Source: Hyphomicrobium sp.
GTDB taxonomy: Bacteria; Pseudomonadota; Alphaproteobacteria; Rhizobiales; Hyphomicrobiaceae
NCBI GenBank assembly: GCA_002928515.1
Contig: PERI01000002.1
Span: 310,001 to 374,000, forward strand
Reading direction: 5' to 3'
DNA length: 64,000 nt
The position numbers were made by a program, and so were the translations under genes. The notes under the pieces are model-generated. The model did no database searches. It was not told the DNA's origin and saw nothing but the letters and a program-made list of their open reading frames with translations. Positions 29,127-38,423 of this stretch are shown piece by piece. Numbering within the stretch: position 1 is the stretch's first letter; each line of letters opens with the position of its first letter.

Positions 29127-29157
29127 AAAAACCCCCCGGTTTGGCCGGAGGGTTTTT
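29127..29157 (-). terminator. Terminator after rpsP
   Basis: Inverted repeat AAAAACCC...CCGG / CCGG...GGGTTTTT with a five-base loop, 22 bp after the rpsP stop. It works in either direction; here it should end the ffh-rpsP transcript, at least in part. Confidence 0.8.
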
Positions 29158-29179
29158 GTTGCCACATAGGTCGTCTTTG

Positions 29180-29566
29180 TTATGCGGCGTCGCCAGCAGA
29201 GGCGGCGGCAGCAGCAGCTTCTGCGGCCTTGGCTGCTTTCTCGGCTTCGGCTGCAGCGCGTTCTTGCGCTTTCTTCTTTGGCTTTGCCTTATCGGGATTG
29301 TTTTGAGCTTCGCGCTTTGCGAGACCAGCGCCGTCGAGGAGACGCAGGACGCGGTCGGTAGGCTGGGCGCCAACGCCGATCCAGTGCTTGACACGATCTT
29401 CCTTCAATTTCACGCGCTCAGGGTTGTCCTTCTTGAGCATCGGATCGAAGGTGCCAATCTGTTCGATGTAGCGGCCATCGCGTGGCGCTGTGCCGTGAGC
29501 GACGACGACATAATAGTATGGGCGCTTTTTAGAACCGCCGCGCGAGAGGCGAATTTTGACTGACAT
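29180..29566 (-). CDS. rpsP: 30S ribosomal protein S16
   Basis: The N-terminal 80 residues are standard S16 ([34 protein letters not shown]). A C-terminal extension of about 45 residues, rich in Ala/Glu/Lys, is typical for Hyphomicrobiales S16 and brings the length to 128 aa. It is 52 bp after ffh on the same strand. Confidence 0.97.
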   Translation of the reverse strand: MSVKIRLSRGGSKKRPYYYVVVAHGTAPRDGRYIEQIGTFDPMLKKDNPERVKLKEDRVKHWIGVGAQPTDRVLRLLDGAGLAKREAQNNPDKAKPKKKAQERAAAEAEKAAKAAEAAAAAASAGDAA

Positions 29567-29618
29567 TGCGATCTTCTCCAGTTTGATGATTGTGATTGAG
29601 ATGGGTAAATTTCAAACG

Positions 29619-31232
29619 TCACTTTTTCTTTCCGGGGAAACCCGGAAATTTCGGAATGCCGCCGCCGAGCCCTGGCAATCCGCCAAGGCCAGCGAGGTTT
29701 TTGGGTAAGCTGCCTGTTTTGCCGAAACCTGGTTTTCCGATTCCTGGTTTTCCGATTCCGGGCAGGCCACTGGCGATTTGTTCTTTCAAGTCGGCAGGTA
29801 ATTGTTCAAGTGCTTTGGGATCGAGCTTTGCCAGTTCGGCTTGCATCGATTCCAATTCTTGCGCCGAGGGTGCCGGACCGGCGTTGCCGCCGCCGGGCAT
29901 GCCCATCATGTTCGCCATCCGGCCCATCATGCCAGGATTACGGCCCATGGTTTTCATCATGTCCGCCATCTGGCGATGCATCTTGATGAGCTTGTTGATC
30001 TCTTCGACCTTCGTGCCGGAGCCTGCCGCAATGCGCCGCTTGCGTTTTGCGTCAAGCGTTTTCGGATTTCTGCGTTCGAACGGCGTCATAGAGGAAATGA
30101 TGGCGCGCTGATGTACGAGGCTTTTGTCGAGACCGGCTTCGTTGATCTGGCCTTTGATTTTGCCAACGCCCGGCAACATGCCGAGCACACCGCCCATGCC
30201 GCCGAGCTTCTGCATCTGCTTTAATTGTTCGCCGAGATCTTCGAGGTCGAACGACCCCTTCTTCATTTTCTCAGCAATTTTGGTAGCTTTTTCGACGTCG
30301 ATGGTTTGAGCTGCGCGTTCGACGAGGCTGACGACATCGCCCATGCCGAGAATGCGCGAAGCAATGCGTGCGGGATGGAAGTCTTCGAGTGCATCCCACT
30401 TTTCGCCGACGCCGATCAGTTTAATCGGTTTGCCGGTGACAGCGCGCATCGACAGTGCAGCGCCGCCGCGGCCATCGCCATCGGCACGTGTCAGAACAAT
30501 GCCGGTGACGCCGATGTGGCCATCGAAGGCCTTGGCTGTGTTGACGGCGTCTTGGCCGGTCAACGCGTCGGCGACGAGCAAAACTTCATGCGGGTTGATC
30601 GCGGCTTTGACGTCGCGCACTTCGTCCATCAATTCTTGATCGACGGTGACACGCCCGGCGGTGTCATAGATGATGACGTCGTAGCCGCCGAGACGGGCTG
30701 CTTCGGTGGCGCGTTTGGCAATTTGGATCGGCGTTTGGCCAGCGATGATCGGCAACGTCGCAACGCTCGTTTGTTCGCCAAGCACGCGCAATTGTTCTTG
30801 TGCAGCGGGACGACGCGTGTCGAGCGAAGCCATCAAAACTTTTTTGCGATCGCGGTTCGTCAGGCGATAGGCAATCTTCGCCGTGGTCGTGGTTTTGCCA
30901 GAGCCTTGCAGGCCGACCATGAGAATTCCGACCGGTGGACTTGCGTGTAGATCGATGGGTTGTGCGTCCGAACCCAACATCGCGGTCAATTCGTCGTTGA
31001 CGATTTTGACGACCATCTGGCCAGGAGTGACCGAGCGCAGGACTTCGGCGCCGACGGCTTTGGCTTTCACTTTGTCGGTGAAGTCGCGCACCACATCGAG
31101 GGCGACATCGGCTTCAAGCAGTGCGCGGCGAACTTCGCGCATGGCTTCGCCAACATCGGCTTCGGTCAGCGCACCGCGCCGCGTCAGCTTGTCGAGGACG
31201 CCTGAGAGGCGGTCTGTGAGCGATTGGAACAT
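29619..31232 (-). CDS. ffh: Signal recognition particle protein Ffh
   Basis: Ffh binds signal sequences of nascent membrane proteins and docks with FtsY. The N and G domains (residues 1-300) carry the P-loop GLQGSGKTTTTAKIA, DTRRPAAQEQL and DTAGR. The M domain (about 330-480) has the Met-rich segments, e.g. MRMADMMKTMGRNPGMMGRM-like stretches on helix turns. A Gly/Pro/Lys-rich C-terminal tail of about 50 residues follows, longer than in E. coli. The SRP RNA gene is not in the window. FtsY is encoded at 35.2-36.3 kb. The ATG at 31230-31232 starts at MFQSLTDRLSG, the normal N-terminus. Confidence 0.97.
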   Translation of the reverse strand: MFQSLTDRLSGVLDKLTRRGALTEADVGEAMREVRRALLEADVALDVVRDFTDKVKAKAVGAEVLRSVTPGQMVVKIVNDELTAMLGSDAQPIDLHASPPVGILMVGLQGSGKTTTTAKIAYRLTNRDRKKVLMASLDTRRPAAQEQLRVLGEQTSVATLPIIAGQTPIQIAKRATEAARLGGYDVIIYDTAGRVTVDQELMDEVRDVKAAINPHEVLLVADALTGQDAVNTAKAFDGHIGVTGIVLTRADGDGRGGAALSMRAVTGKPIKLIGVGEKWDALEDFHPARIASRILGMGDVVSLVERAAQTIDVEKATKIAEKMKKGSFDLEDLGEQLKQMQKLGGMGGVLGMLPGVGKIKGQINEAGLDKSLVHQRAIISSMTPFERRNPKTLDAKRKRRIAAGSGTKVEEINKLIKMHRQMADMMKTMGRNPGMMGRMANMMGMPGGGNAGPAPSAQELESMQAELAKLDPKALEQLPADLKEQIASGLPGIGKPGIGKPGFGKTGSLPKNLAGLGGLPGLGGGIPKFPGFPGKKK

Positions 31233-31373
31233 TTACTGGCTCACGGCGATGGTCGCTTCGCGACCCGCCTCCGCTAGGGCGGCGCCACGCGCCGGCGGGA
31301 CTTGCCCGCTCGTCTCGCTGCGCTCGTCGAAGTGTTCTTGCCGCACGGCTTAACTTTCTAAATCAGCAAAACG

Positions 31374-31405
31374 AAAAAGCACCCGAAAGCGCCACGCGCT
31401 GTCGG
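31374..31405 (-). terminator. Terminator downstream of the sugar dehydrogenase region
   Basis: On the minus strand: CCGA-c-AGCGC-gtg-GCGCT-t-TCGG, then GTGCTTTTT. It implies a minus-strand transcript arriving from 31.4-31.7 kb. The rest of the 500-bp gap (31233-31732) carries the ffh promoter region and the short frame at 31521-31718; I see nothing else definite. Confidence 0.6.
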
Positions 31406-31520
31406 ATGTTGACCCCCCCTGCCTCCCGGCATACCGCTTGGGTGTGCCATGTGCAGGGCGGCGGCTCTGAGTTTCAGGGCCGTCGGAGTAGCGGGTGTAT
31501 GCTAGATGGCGGGGTTCAAG

Positions 31521-31718
31521 TCAACCTTGGCCGGATGCCGCGGACCTTGACTGTCCTTTCAGCATGCGGTGCCAGCGACGCGTCAGGCGAAAGACGCGGC
31601 GCTGATAGCGGCGTTCTTCAGGGGTGAGGCAAATGCAGCCGTAGCAATATGCGGGCCGGGTGCGCGCAAATGCGATGCGGAAGAGGAGTTTATTGGGCTG
31701 GTCCCTGGCGGCAGGCAT
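31521..31718 (-). CDS. Possible small basic protein after sugar dehydrogenase
   Basis: A 65-codon frame starts 15 bp after the stop of the dehydrogenase gene and ends 116 bp before a terminator-like hairpin on the same strand. The product is Arg-rich (about one in five), with a CYGCIC cysteine cluster around residues 25-30 and a LTPEERRYQRRVFRLTRRWHR helix-like stretch. I do not recognise it. It could be a genuine small gene co-transcribed with the dehydrogenase, or a chance frame. The ATG at 31725-31727 would add three residues. Confidence 0.35.
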   Translation of the reverse strand: MPAARDQPNKLLFRIAFARTRPAYCYGCICLTPEERRYQRRVFRLTRRWHRMLKGQSRSAASGQG

Positions 31719-31732
31719 GATGCACACTCAAC

Positions 31733-32887
31733 CTATGTGGCAGGCGTAATCCGTAAAAGTTTACCATCGGCGTCATCGGTTAGGACCCACACGGCACCGT
31801 CTGGGCCTTGGCGTACATCTCGGATCCGATCGCCGCGATCTGCAAGCAATTTTTCTACAGCCACGACTTTGTCTCCGTCCAGAACAAGTCGTTCTAGCAC
31901 GGCGCCGGCAAGACCACCTGCCAAGACATTGCCTTTCCAGTCTTTGAAGAGATCGCCGGTATAAAATGCCAAGCCTGACGTGGCGATCGATGGCTTCCAG
32001 TAATAAACCGGTTGCTCAAGTCCGTCTTTGCTCGTGCCTTCGCCAATTTTGCCGCCGCCGTAGTTTTCGCCCCAGGTGATAATGGGCCAGCCGTAATTTT
32101 TTCCAGCGCGTGGGATGTTCAATTCATCGCCGCCTTGCGCGCCGTGCTCGGTGGTCCACAGGGTACCGGTCGCAGGATTGAGCGCAGCGCCTTGTAGATT
32201 GCGATGGCCATAGCTCCAAATTTCGGGTCGCTTGCCGTCTTGTCCGACGAAGGGGTTGTCCGTGGGTACTGTGCCGTCGGCGTTGATGCGGATGACTTTC
32301 CCCAAATGCGTATCGAGATCTTGCGCCAAGTCGCGTTGCGAGGAGCGCTCGCCGGTTGTGATGAACAATGTGCCGTCAGTATTCCAGACTAGGCGCGATC
32401 CGAAATGATGACGTCCGGAGAAGGCTGGCTCTTGTCGGAAGATGACGAGGCCGTCTGAAATTTCGCCGCCATTATCTTTGAGTGAAAGTTTTGCGCGCAC
32501 CACCGACGTGCCGTTTTTGGAGTTCGCGCGTGGTTCTGAGAACGAAAAATATATTAGTCCTGAGGTCGCGAAGTCGGGGGCGAGTAGCACATCCAGCAAG
32601 CCCGCTTGGCCGCCTTGAACGACATTGGGTAGTCCTTTGATAGGCTCTGAAACTTTTCCGTCCATAGCGACGATGCGCATGGTTCCGGGACGTTCAGTGA
32701 CGAGGATGCGACCATCGGCTAGGAACTGCATGCCCCACGGGTTTTCCAGGCCATTGGCCACTTCGGTGACGGTGATCGGTGTTTTGGGTGCAGCAGGGGC
32801 GTTCGTCTGCTCGGCTGCAACGGAGCCAGTTGCCAGGATTACTGCCGATATAACAGCGGGGGCCATGGTTTTCGTCAGCATTTGCAC
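31733..32887 (-). CDS. PQQ-dependent sugar dehydrogenase (YliI/Asd-like)
   Basis: A signal peptide (cut near AEQ, about residue 25) precedes a soluble-glucose-dehydrogenase-type beta-propeller: GLENPWGMQFLADGRILVTERPG, GGQAGLLDVLLAPDF, SGRHHFGSRLVWNTDGTLFITTGER with the catalytic His region, GHRNLQGAALNP, TEHGAQGGDELN and KNYGWPIITWG. Such periplasmic enzymes oxidise aldoses with PQQ. The 384-aa length is typical. It differs from the sorbosone dehydrogenase-like protein at 9.8-11.1 kb. Divergent from dapF with about 46 bp between the starts. Confidence 0.92.
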   Translation of the reverse strand: MQMLTKTMAPAVISAVILATGSVAAEQTNAPAAPKTPITVTEVANGLENPWGMQFLADGRILVTERPGTMRIVAMDGKVSEPIKGLPNVVQGGQAGLLDVLLAPDFATSGLIYFSFSEPRANSKNGTSVVRAKLSLKDNGGEISDGLVIFRQEPAFSGRHHFGSRLVWNTDGTLFITTGERSSQRDLAQDLDTHLGKVIRINADGTVPTDNPFVGQDGKRPEIWSYGHRNLQGAALNPATGTLWTTEHGAQGGDELNIPRAGKNYGWPIITWGENYGGGKIGEGTSKDGLEQPVYYWKPSIATSGLAFYTGDLFKDWKGNVLAGGLAGAVLERLVLDGDKVVAVEKLLADRGDRIRDVRQGPDGAVWVLTDDADGKLLRITPAT

Positions 32888-32933
32888 CTCGATTGATTTG
32901 TGTTTTGTCGCTTAGGTGGCCATATATGGTGGC

Positions 32934-33803
32934 ATGGCGACAAGCACCAGCATCCCGTTCGTGAAAATGAATGGTCTCGGCAACGAAATCGTTGTCGTCG
33001 ATCTTAGGACAAGCGCGAAAATATTCACGCCTGACGAAGTTTCGGCCATTGCTGCGGAGCGATCTTCGCGCTTCGATCAGATGATGGTGTTGCACGCGCC
33101 TAAGACCAAGGGGACGCAGGCGCACGTGCGCATATATAACGCAGATGGCTCGGAAGCCGGAGCATGCGGAAACGGCATGCGCTGCGTTGGCTGGTTGTTG
33201 TCGAAGTCGCTCGGCCAAGATGCCTTCAAAGTTGAAACTCGTGCAGGTGTGCTCGACGTCATCGTGCGCGATCAGTCGTCGATTACCGTCGATATGGGTG
33301 AGCCCAAGTTCGATTGGCAAGATATTCCTTTAGCGGAAGAGTTTCGCGATACGCGTGCTATTGAATTACAAATCGGTCCCATCGACGATCCGATTTTACA
33401 TTCGCCGTCGGCTGTCAATGTTGGAAACCCGCACGCGGTGTTCTGGGTTGATGACGTGATGAGTTACGATCTGGAAAGGTTTGGGCCGATGCTGGAAAAT
33501 CATCCGGTATTCCCCGAGCGTGCCAATATCTCTTTAGCGCGTGTGACAGCGCCAGACGCCATTATACTGAGAACTTGGGAGCGGGGCGCTGGCTTGACGC
33601 TCGCGTGCGGGTCTGCTGCGTGTGCGGCCGCCGTGTGTGCGGCTCGCAAAAAATTGACGGGTAGAAAAGTCACAGTCACGCTGCCGGGCGGACCGTTGGT
33701 CGTTGAGTGGACGAGCCAAAATCGTGTTTTGATGACGGGGCCGGTCGAGTTCGAGTACGAAGGTATGATCGACTCTGGTAAACTGTCCGAAGTGCCAGTT
33801 TAA
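32934..33803 (+). CDS. dapF: Diaminopimelate epimerase
   Basis: DapF interconverts LL- and meso-diaminopimelate, the last step before lysine and the peptidoglycan building block. Both catalytic cysteines are present, in GACGNGMRC and in LACGSAACA. From the ATG at 32934 the product has 289 aa and starts close to the family's conserved [10 protein letters not shown]. An in-frame GTG 18 bases earlier is less likely. It is followed by mtaB and ftsY, as in many Hyphomicrobiales. Confidence 0.96.
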   Translation: MATSTSIPFVKMNGLGNEIVVVDLRTSAKIFTPDEVSAIAAERSSRFDQMMVLHAPKTKGTQAHVRIYNADGSEAGACGNGMRCVGWLLSKSLGQDAFKVETRAGVLDVIVRDQSSITVDMGEPKFDWQDIPLAEEFRDTRAIELQIGPIDDPILHSPSAVNVGNPHAVFWVDDVMSYDLERFGPMLENHPVFPERANISLARVTAPDAIILRTWERGAGLTLACGSAACAAAVCAARKKLTGRKVTVTLPGGPLVVEWTSQNRVLMTGPVEFEYEGMIDSGKLSEVPV

Positions 33804-33893
33804 CGCAGCACCAGCGTGCAGTAGTTCTAGCACCCCTTGCCGATGTCGGTTACGTCGTAGGCGCGGTTTCGCACCTTGGATTGAGCCTGTTTC

Positions 33894-35168
33894 ATGACTG
33901 TCTCTACGTCAGATCCTGTCGTCATTACGCTCGGCTGCCGACTCAATGGATTTGAGTCTGAGGTGATGCGTCGGCACGCGGCTGATGCGGGGCTCGATAA
34001 CGCTATCATTATCAATACCTGCGCTGTAACGGGCGAAGCTGTGCGCCAAGCCGCTCAAACCATTCGTCGGGTGCGTCGTGAGCAGCCGTCGGCACGCATT
34101 ATTGTGACGGGGTGCGCGGCGCAGATCGAGCCTGAACGATTTGCAGCGATGCCCGACGTCGATCATGTGATCGGCAACAGCGAAAAATTGAAGGCTGAAA
34201 CTTTCGCCGGGTTGGCGACTTCGGATTTTGAGCGCGTGCGCGTCAACGATATCATGAGCGTGCGGGAGCATGCGCCGCACATGATCGATGGCTTGGCATC
34301 GCACACGCGCGCGTGGGTGCAAGTTCAGAATGGTTGCGATCATCGCTGTACGTTTTGCATTATTCCATATGGACGTGGGCCGTCTCGGTCAGTGCCCGCC
34401 GGTGAGGTTGTCGCGCAAATCGACAGGCTTGTGGAGAGCGGCGTTGCCGAGATCGTTTTAACCGGTGTCGATATTACGTCATACGGTCCAGATCTACCCG
34501 GCAGTATGACGTTGGGTAAGTTGGTCCAGCAGATTTTACGTCATGTGCCGGATTTGAAGCGATTGCGGCTGTCTTCGATCGATCAAGTCGAAGTCGATCG
34601 CGATTTAATAGCCGCTATCGCGGATGATGCGCGTGTTATGCCGCACCTGCATCTGTCGATGCAGTCAGGCGACGATATGATTTTGAAGCGCATGAAGCGG
34701 CGCCATAGCAGCACTGATGCTATTCAATTTTGTGAAACCGTGCGCCGCTTGAGACCGGATGTGGTGTTCGGCGCCGATCTCATCGCAGGTTTTCCTACTG
34801 AGTCGGATGAGATGTTTGAGAATTCCATGCGCATTGTCGATGCCTGCGGTCTCACCTATTTGCATGTGTTTCCGTTTTCGCCGCGCGAGGGCACACCAGC
34901 TGCACGCATGCCGCAATTGGATCGCGGGCTCATCAAGTCGCGTGCTGCGCAATTGCGCGCCAAGGGTGCGGAGCAACTGAACCAATATCTGGCCAATCAA
35001 ATCGGTCGGACCGTCGAAGTGTTGACTGAGAACGGCGGCACGGGGCGAACACCACAGTTTACAGAAATGAAATTTTCAAGACCTGATGTTCCGACGGCTG
35101 GCCAAATCGTTTCCGCAAGAATTGTTGACTGCACTGAGACGCGTTTGATTGGAGAAATTGCCGCGTGA
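33894..35168 (+). CDS. mtaB: tRNA t6A37 methylthiotransferase MtaB
   Basis: This radical-SAM enzyme adds a methylthio group to t6A at position 37 of tRNAs reading ANN codons. The N-terminal UPF0004 domain has the three cluster cysteines (LGCRLN, INTCAVTG, VTGCAAQ), the radical-SAM core has NGCDHRCTFCIIPYGRG, and a TRAM-like C-terminus follows. Length 424 aa is usual for MtaB and shorter than MiaB. Its stop overlaps the ftsY start by 4 bp (GTGA), a sign of translational coupling. Confidence 0.95.
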   Translation: MTVSTSDPVVITLGCRLNGFESEVMRRHAADAGLDNAIIINTCAVTGEAVRQAAQTIRRVRREQPSARIIVTGCAAQIEPERFAAMPDVDHVIGNSEKLKAETFAGLATSDFERVRVNDIMSVREHAPHMIDGLASHTRAWVQVQNGCDHRCTFCIIPYGRGPSRSVPAGEVVAQIDRLVESGVAEIVLTGVDITSYGPDLPGSMTLGKLVQQILRHVPDLKRLRLSSIDQVEVDRDLIAAIADDARVMPHLHLSMQSGDDMILKRMKRRHSSTDAIQFCETVRRLRPDVVFGADLIAGFPTESDEMFENSMRIVDACGLTYLHVFPFSPREGTPAARMPQLDRGLIKSRAAQLRAKGAEQLNQYLANQIGRTVEVLTENGGTGRTPQFTEMKFSRPDVPTAGQIVSARIVDCTETRLIGEIAA

Positions 35169-36289
35169 GCGAACCAGAACGCAAAAATAAAGGACTGTTC
35201 GGGCGTCTGTTCGGTGCAGCACAAACCACGTCAACTCATACGGATCATACGGTTGATGTTGCGAGCACTGCTGATACTGAAAAAGCTGTAGAGGTCGAAA
35301 CTGATCATGCGATGACGCCGCCAGATGAAGCGTCTGCCGAAGACATCCAAATCCAAGCCGATCCAGAGCCAGCTAAAGTTGGATGGTTTCAGCGTCTCAA
35401 GGCAGGGCTCGGCAAAACGTCGGCGAAATTGTCAGACGGAATTACCGGGCTTTTCACTAAGCGCAAACTCGATGAGGCAACACTCGAAGACTTGGAAGAT
35501 TTGCTTATTCAATCCGACATTGGATTAGTAACGGCACAGAAAATTATCGACGCTATTTCGAAGGGCCGATTTGAGAAAGGTATTTCGGCTGACGAAGTGC
35601 GCTCAATTCTCTCCGATGAAGTCGAACGTGTGCTGGGGCGGGTCGCCAAACCGCTGGTCATCGATCCTGCGCGAAAGCCTCATGTGATTATGATGGTGGG
35701 GGTCAACGGCACCGGTAAAACTACGACCATCGGCAAATTAGCTTCTAAGTTCCGACGCGATGGGCTGACAGTGGTGCTAGCGGCTGGCGACACGTTTCGA
35801 GCTGCCGCCATCGACCAGTTGAAGGTTTGGGGTGAGCGGGCCGGTTGTCAGGTCATTTCACGCGCGGTGGGGTCAGATTCCTCTGGGCTTGCTTTTGACG
35901 CTCTCAAAGAAGCTCAAGCGCTTGGTGCCGATGTTCTTTTGCTCGATACCGCCGGGCGGTTGCAGAACAAAAAAGTGCTCATGGAAGAGCTGGAAAAAGT
36001 GACGCGCGTCTTGAAAAAGCTGGACGAGAGCGCACCTCATGATGTGGTCCTTGTTTTGGACGCAACGACGGGGCAAAACGCGCTGTCTCAAGTCGAGGTG
36101 TTCGGTGCGCAGGCTGGTGTCACCGGGCTTGTCATGACCAAACTTGACGGCACGGCGCGAGGGGGAATTTTGGTCGCGATATCTGAGAAATTCGGTCTGC
36201 CGGTGCACGCCATAGGCGTTGGCGAGGGTACGGACGATTTGCAACCCTTTGAAGCTGCCGAGTTTGCGCGCGCGATTGCGCAGAGTTGA
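35165..36289 (+). CDS. ftsY: Signal recognition particle receptor FtsY
   Basis: FtsY receives SRP-ribosome complexes at the membrane. The start is GTG, overlapping mtaB. The N-terminal ~75 residues are acidic and variable (A domain), then come the N domain (GWFQRLKAGLGKTSAKLSDG) and G domain with GVNGTGKTTTIGKLA, DTFRAAA, DTAGR and TKLDGTARGG. Total 374 aa. Ffh, its partner, is encoded 4 kb upstream on the other strand. Confidence 0.97.
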   Translation: MSEPERKNKGLFGRLFGAAQTTSTHTDHTVDVASTADTEKAVEVETDHAMTPPDEASAEDIQIQADPEPAKVGWFQRLKAGLGKTSAKLSDGITGLFTKRKLDEATLEDLEDLLIQSDIGLVTAQKIIDAISKGRFEKGISADEVRSILSDEVERVLGRVAKPLVIDPARKPHVIMMVGVNGTGKTTTIGKLASKFRRDGLTVVLAAGDTFRAAAIDQLKVWGERAGCQVISRAVGSDSSGLAFDALKEAQALGADVLLLDTAGRLQNKKVLMEELEKVTRVLKKLDESAPHDVVLVLDATTGQNALSQVEVFGAQAGVTGLVMTKLDGTARGGILVAISEKFGLPVHAIGVGEGTDDLQPFEAAEFARAIAQS

Positions 36290-36359
36290 CATCAAGCTGT
36301 CGTCATCTGTCCGCGTCATTATAACGAGAAGAAAAGAGATTCGGGAGTTCCTCGCCAAG

Positions 36360-36986
36360 ATGTCAGCGCGCAGACGACTTTATCCGTTCAATGCCGAACA
36401 GACTGTCAATATTTTGAGCGAGTTCGGCCCGCTCGTCACGATGTTTGTCGTCAACGCAATGTACGGCATCAACGAAGGAACGTGGGCGCTAATTATCACG
36501 ACCGTCATCGCGATTGCGGTCATGTTTTATATGTTCCGGCGACCGCCGATCTTTCCATTGATCGCATCTACCGTCACGGTTGTGTTCGGAGCTCTCACAC
36601 TCATCACGCATGATGCGATGTGGGTGCAGATTAAAGTGACTATCTTCAATGCCTTGTTTGCAGTGTTTTTGTTGGTTGGTCTTCGTTTCAAGCGCAACTT
36701 TTTCAAATATGTGTTCGACAAGACGTTTCACTATACCGACGAGGGCTGGAACAAGTTTACGTGGAGCTTTGCCCTGTTCTTCTTGCTGACCGCTGTCGCA
36801 AACGAATACGTGCGGCTGACGTACAAGGAAGATCATATTTATAGTATCCTTGGACACCAGATGAATGGCGTCAATGTTTGGATCCTATTTAAGATCGCGA
36901 TTGTGTTGCCGATTACCGGCATTTACGCGTGGGTCTTGACGCGTATCATGCATAAATATCGCCTGCCCGACCAAGCGGCAGAGTAA
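36360..36986 (+). CDS. YciB/IspZ-like inner-membrane protein, first copy
   Basis: A 208-aa protein with five to six membrane helices and the YciB/IspZ layout: [13 protein letters not shown] (compare ELGPL in the family), [22 protein letters not shown], and [22 protein letters not shown], with the conserved 'LTDEGWxxLT' region. YciB proteins affect envelope integrity and septation. It differs clearly from the second copy right behind it, which is closer to the standard sequence. Start ATG 36360, 70 bp after ftsY; the longer frame back to 36219 runs inside ftsY. Its stop overlaps the possible first ATG of the next gene (TAATG). Confidence 0.82.
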   Translation: MSARRRLYPFNAEQTVNILSEFGPLVTMFVVNAMYGINEGTWALIITTVIAIAVMFYMFRRPPIFPLIASTVTVVFGALTLITHDAMWVQIKVTIFNALFAVFLLVGLRFKRNFFKYVFDKTFHYTDEGWNKFTWSFALFFLLTAVANEYVRLTYKEDHIYSILGHQMNGVNVWILFKIAIVLPITGIYAWVLTRIMHKYRLPDQAAE

Positions 36987-37597
36987 TGGGTGGAAACAGC
37001 ATGTCGGACGACACCAAGACGCCAGCACCGTTAGCCGCGTCCGAAGCCCCTGAGTTTGACCGCAAACAACTTATCAAGTTGGGTGTCGAGCTTGGGCCAT
37101 TGGTAGTGTTCTTTATTGCAAACTCGCGCCTGGGCATTTTCTGGGGTACCGGCATTTTTATGGTCGCGACGATTATCTCGTTGCTTGTCTCGCGTGCGGT
37201 TCTCGGGCGAATACCTACCATGCCGCTGGTGTCGGGTTTCTTCGTCGTCGTTTTTGGCGGTCTGACGCTCTGGCTTCAAGATGACCTATTCATCAAGCTG
37301 AAGCCTACAATTGTGAACGTCTTGTTCGCGACCATTTTACTTGGCGGTTTGGTCGCAGGGCGGTCACTTTTGAAGGTCGTCTTTGATGACGTGATGCGCC
37401 TGACGGAAGAGGGTTGGAAGCAACTGACGTTGCGATGGGGCTTATTCTTCGTATTTCTCGCAATTTTGAATGAAATTATATGGCGCAATTTTTCGACTGA
37501 TTTCTGGGTCAGTTTCAAAGTTTTCGGCATTATGCCGCTCACCTTTGCGTTCGCGCTTGCCCAGATTGGCTTGCTCAAGAGGCACGAACAGCCTTGA
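36986..37597 (+). CDS. ispZ: Septation protein A / YciB (IspZ), second copy
   Basis: The 203-aa protein matches YciB/Isp[44 protein letters not shown] and [34 protein letters not shown], with about five membrane helices. A start at ATG 37001, with GGTGGAAA before it, would be five residues shorter and is at least as likely. It follows ftsY and the first YciB copy as an operon. The role in cell division and envelope maintenance is known only broadly for the family. Confidence 0.92.
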   Translation: MGGNSMSDDTKTPAPLAASEAPEFDRKQLIKLGVELGPLVVFFIANSRLGIFWGTGIFMVATIISLLVSRAVLGRIPTMPLVSGFFVVVFGGLTLWLQDDLFIKLKPTIVNVLFATILLGGLVAGRSLLKVVFDDVMRLTEEGWKQLTLRWGLFFVFLAILNEIIWRNFSTDFWVSFKVFGIMPLTFAFALAQIGLLKRHEQP

Positions 37598-37873
37598 CCT
37601 AACGGATCGTAAATAGGTCCTCTAGATTTCAAACATTATCTATTTCTACTTTTTGCCGCAGCATTTTGATTGCTTTGTCGAAGGCGAATATTAGCGCCAC
37701 ATTTGAGTTCTTCTGGACGATGAAATCGCCAATATGTTTTATTACCAGCCATGTTGGCGGACCGTGATTTCGTGAATGTTTCTCGACGCCGAATTTTAGA
37801 ACGCAAGGCCGGTGTGATGATCGACGTGTGTTGACCTCATGGCTTTGCCAATTGATAGCGTCAAGGAACGGCG
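37598..37873. other. Intergenic region before marR
   Basis: This AT-richer stretch (276 bp) should contain the marR promoter. The minus-strand frame at 37629-37976 overlaps marR antisense and lacks protein-like composition. I see no terminator after ispZ. Confidence 0.4.
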
Positions 37874-38347
37874 ATGGCCCGCGAGACAACGACACACCGA
37901 TTGGACAAATCTCCGCTGCATCTTTTGCATCGTGCTGGTCAAGGCGCGACCGAGGCGTTCGAGAGAGAAATGGCAACCGATAGCCTGACGCCGCGTCAGT
38001 TTGCTGTACTGGTCACCGTTTCGCAAAACGAAGGATTGAGCCAGACTAATCTTGTCGAGCAAACAGGAATCGATCGCTCGACGCTTGCCGACGTCGTGCG
38101 TCGCATGCTCAAGAAGGGGTTGATCAAAAGACGTCGTACGCGTCACGACGCGCGCGCTTATTCCGTCAAGTTGACGGACGAAGGATCACGTATGCTCAAG
38201 ATTGCCGATCCTTTGGCTGACCGGGTGGATGACCGCATTCTGTCGAGCTTACCGGTTGCTCGTCGTGAGCGCTTTATGCAGGATTTGCGTGCGATCGTTC
38301 ATGGTATGGGGCGTACATCTGCTAAGCGGCCACTCGATCAAGCTTGA
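37874..38347 (+). CDS. MarR-family transcriptional regulator
   Basis: The 157-aa product is a MarR winged-helix dimer: LTPRQFAVLVTVSQNEGLSQTNLVEQTGIDRSTLADVVRRMLKKGLI covers helices up to the recognition helix, and KRRRTRHDARAYSVKLTDEG is the wing. No divergent or neighbouring target gene is obvious (ispZ upstream on the same strand, asd convergent), so the target is unknown. A small hairpin with T6 follows, overlapping the end of asd. Confidence 0.93.
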   Translation: MARETTTHRLDKSPLHLLHRAGQGATEAFEREMATDSLTPRQFAVLVTVSQNEGLSQTNLVEQTGIDRSTLADVVRRMLKKGLIKRRRTRHDARAYSVKLTDEGSRMLKIADPLADRVDDRILSSLPVARRERFMQDLRAIVHGMGRTSAKRPLDQA

Positions 38348-38401
38348 GTGAGCTAAACGCTCCACGGGCGCCTAGATATCAAGAACACCGAGCGTCTTTT
38401 C

Positions 38402-38423
38402 GCAGCTATTAAGCTGCTTTTTT
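38402..38423 (+). terminator. Small terminator of marR inside the asd 3' end
   Basis: GCAGCT-ATTA-AGCTGC-TTTTTT on the plus strand. The stem is only 6 bp, but the T-run is perfect. The element overlaps the last codons of the convergent asd gene. Confidence 0.55.

Noticed and set aside
28640-29394. A 239-aa version of the GrlR-like protein starting inside rpsP
   Set aside because: The extra 121 residues pass through the rpsP gene antisense frame and its terminator; the ATG at 29031 is the natural start.
31233-31520. SRP RNA gene near ffh
   Set aside because: I looked for the conserved GGAA tetraloop helix on both strands and did not find it.
37629-37976. 115-codon minus-strand frame before and across marR
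   Set aside because: It overlaps the marR start antisense, has no ribosome binding site, and resembles no protein.
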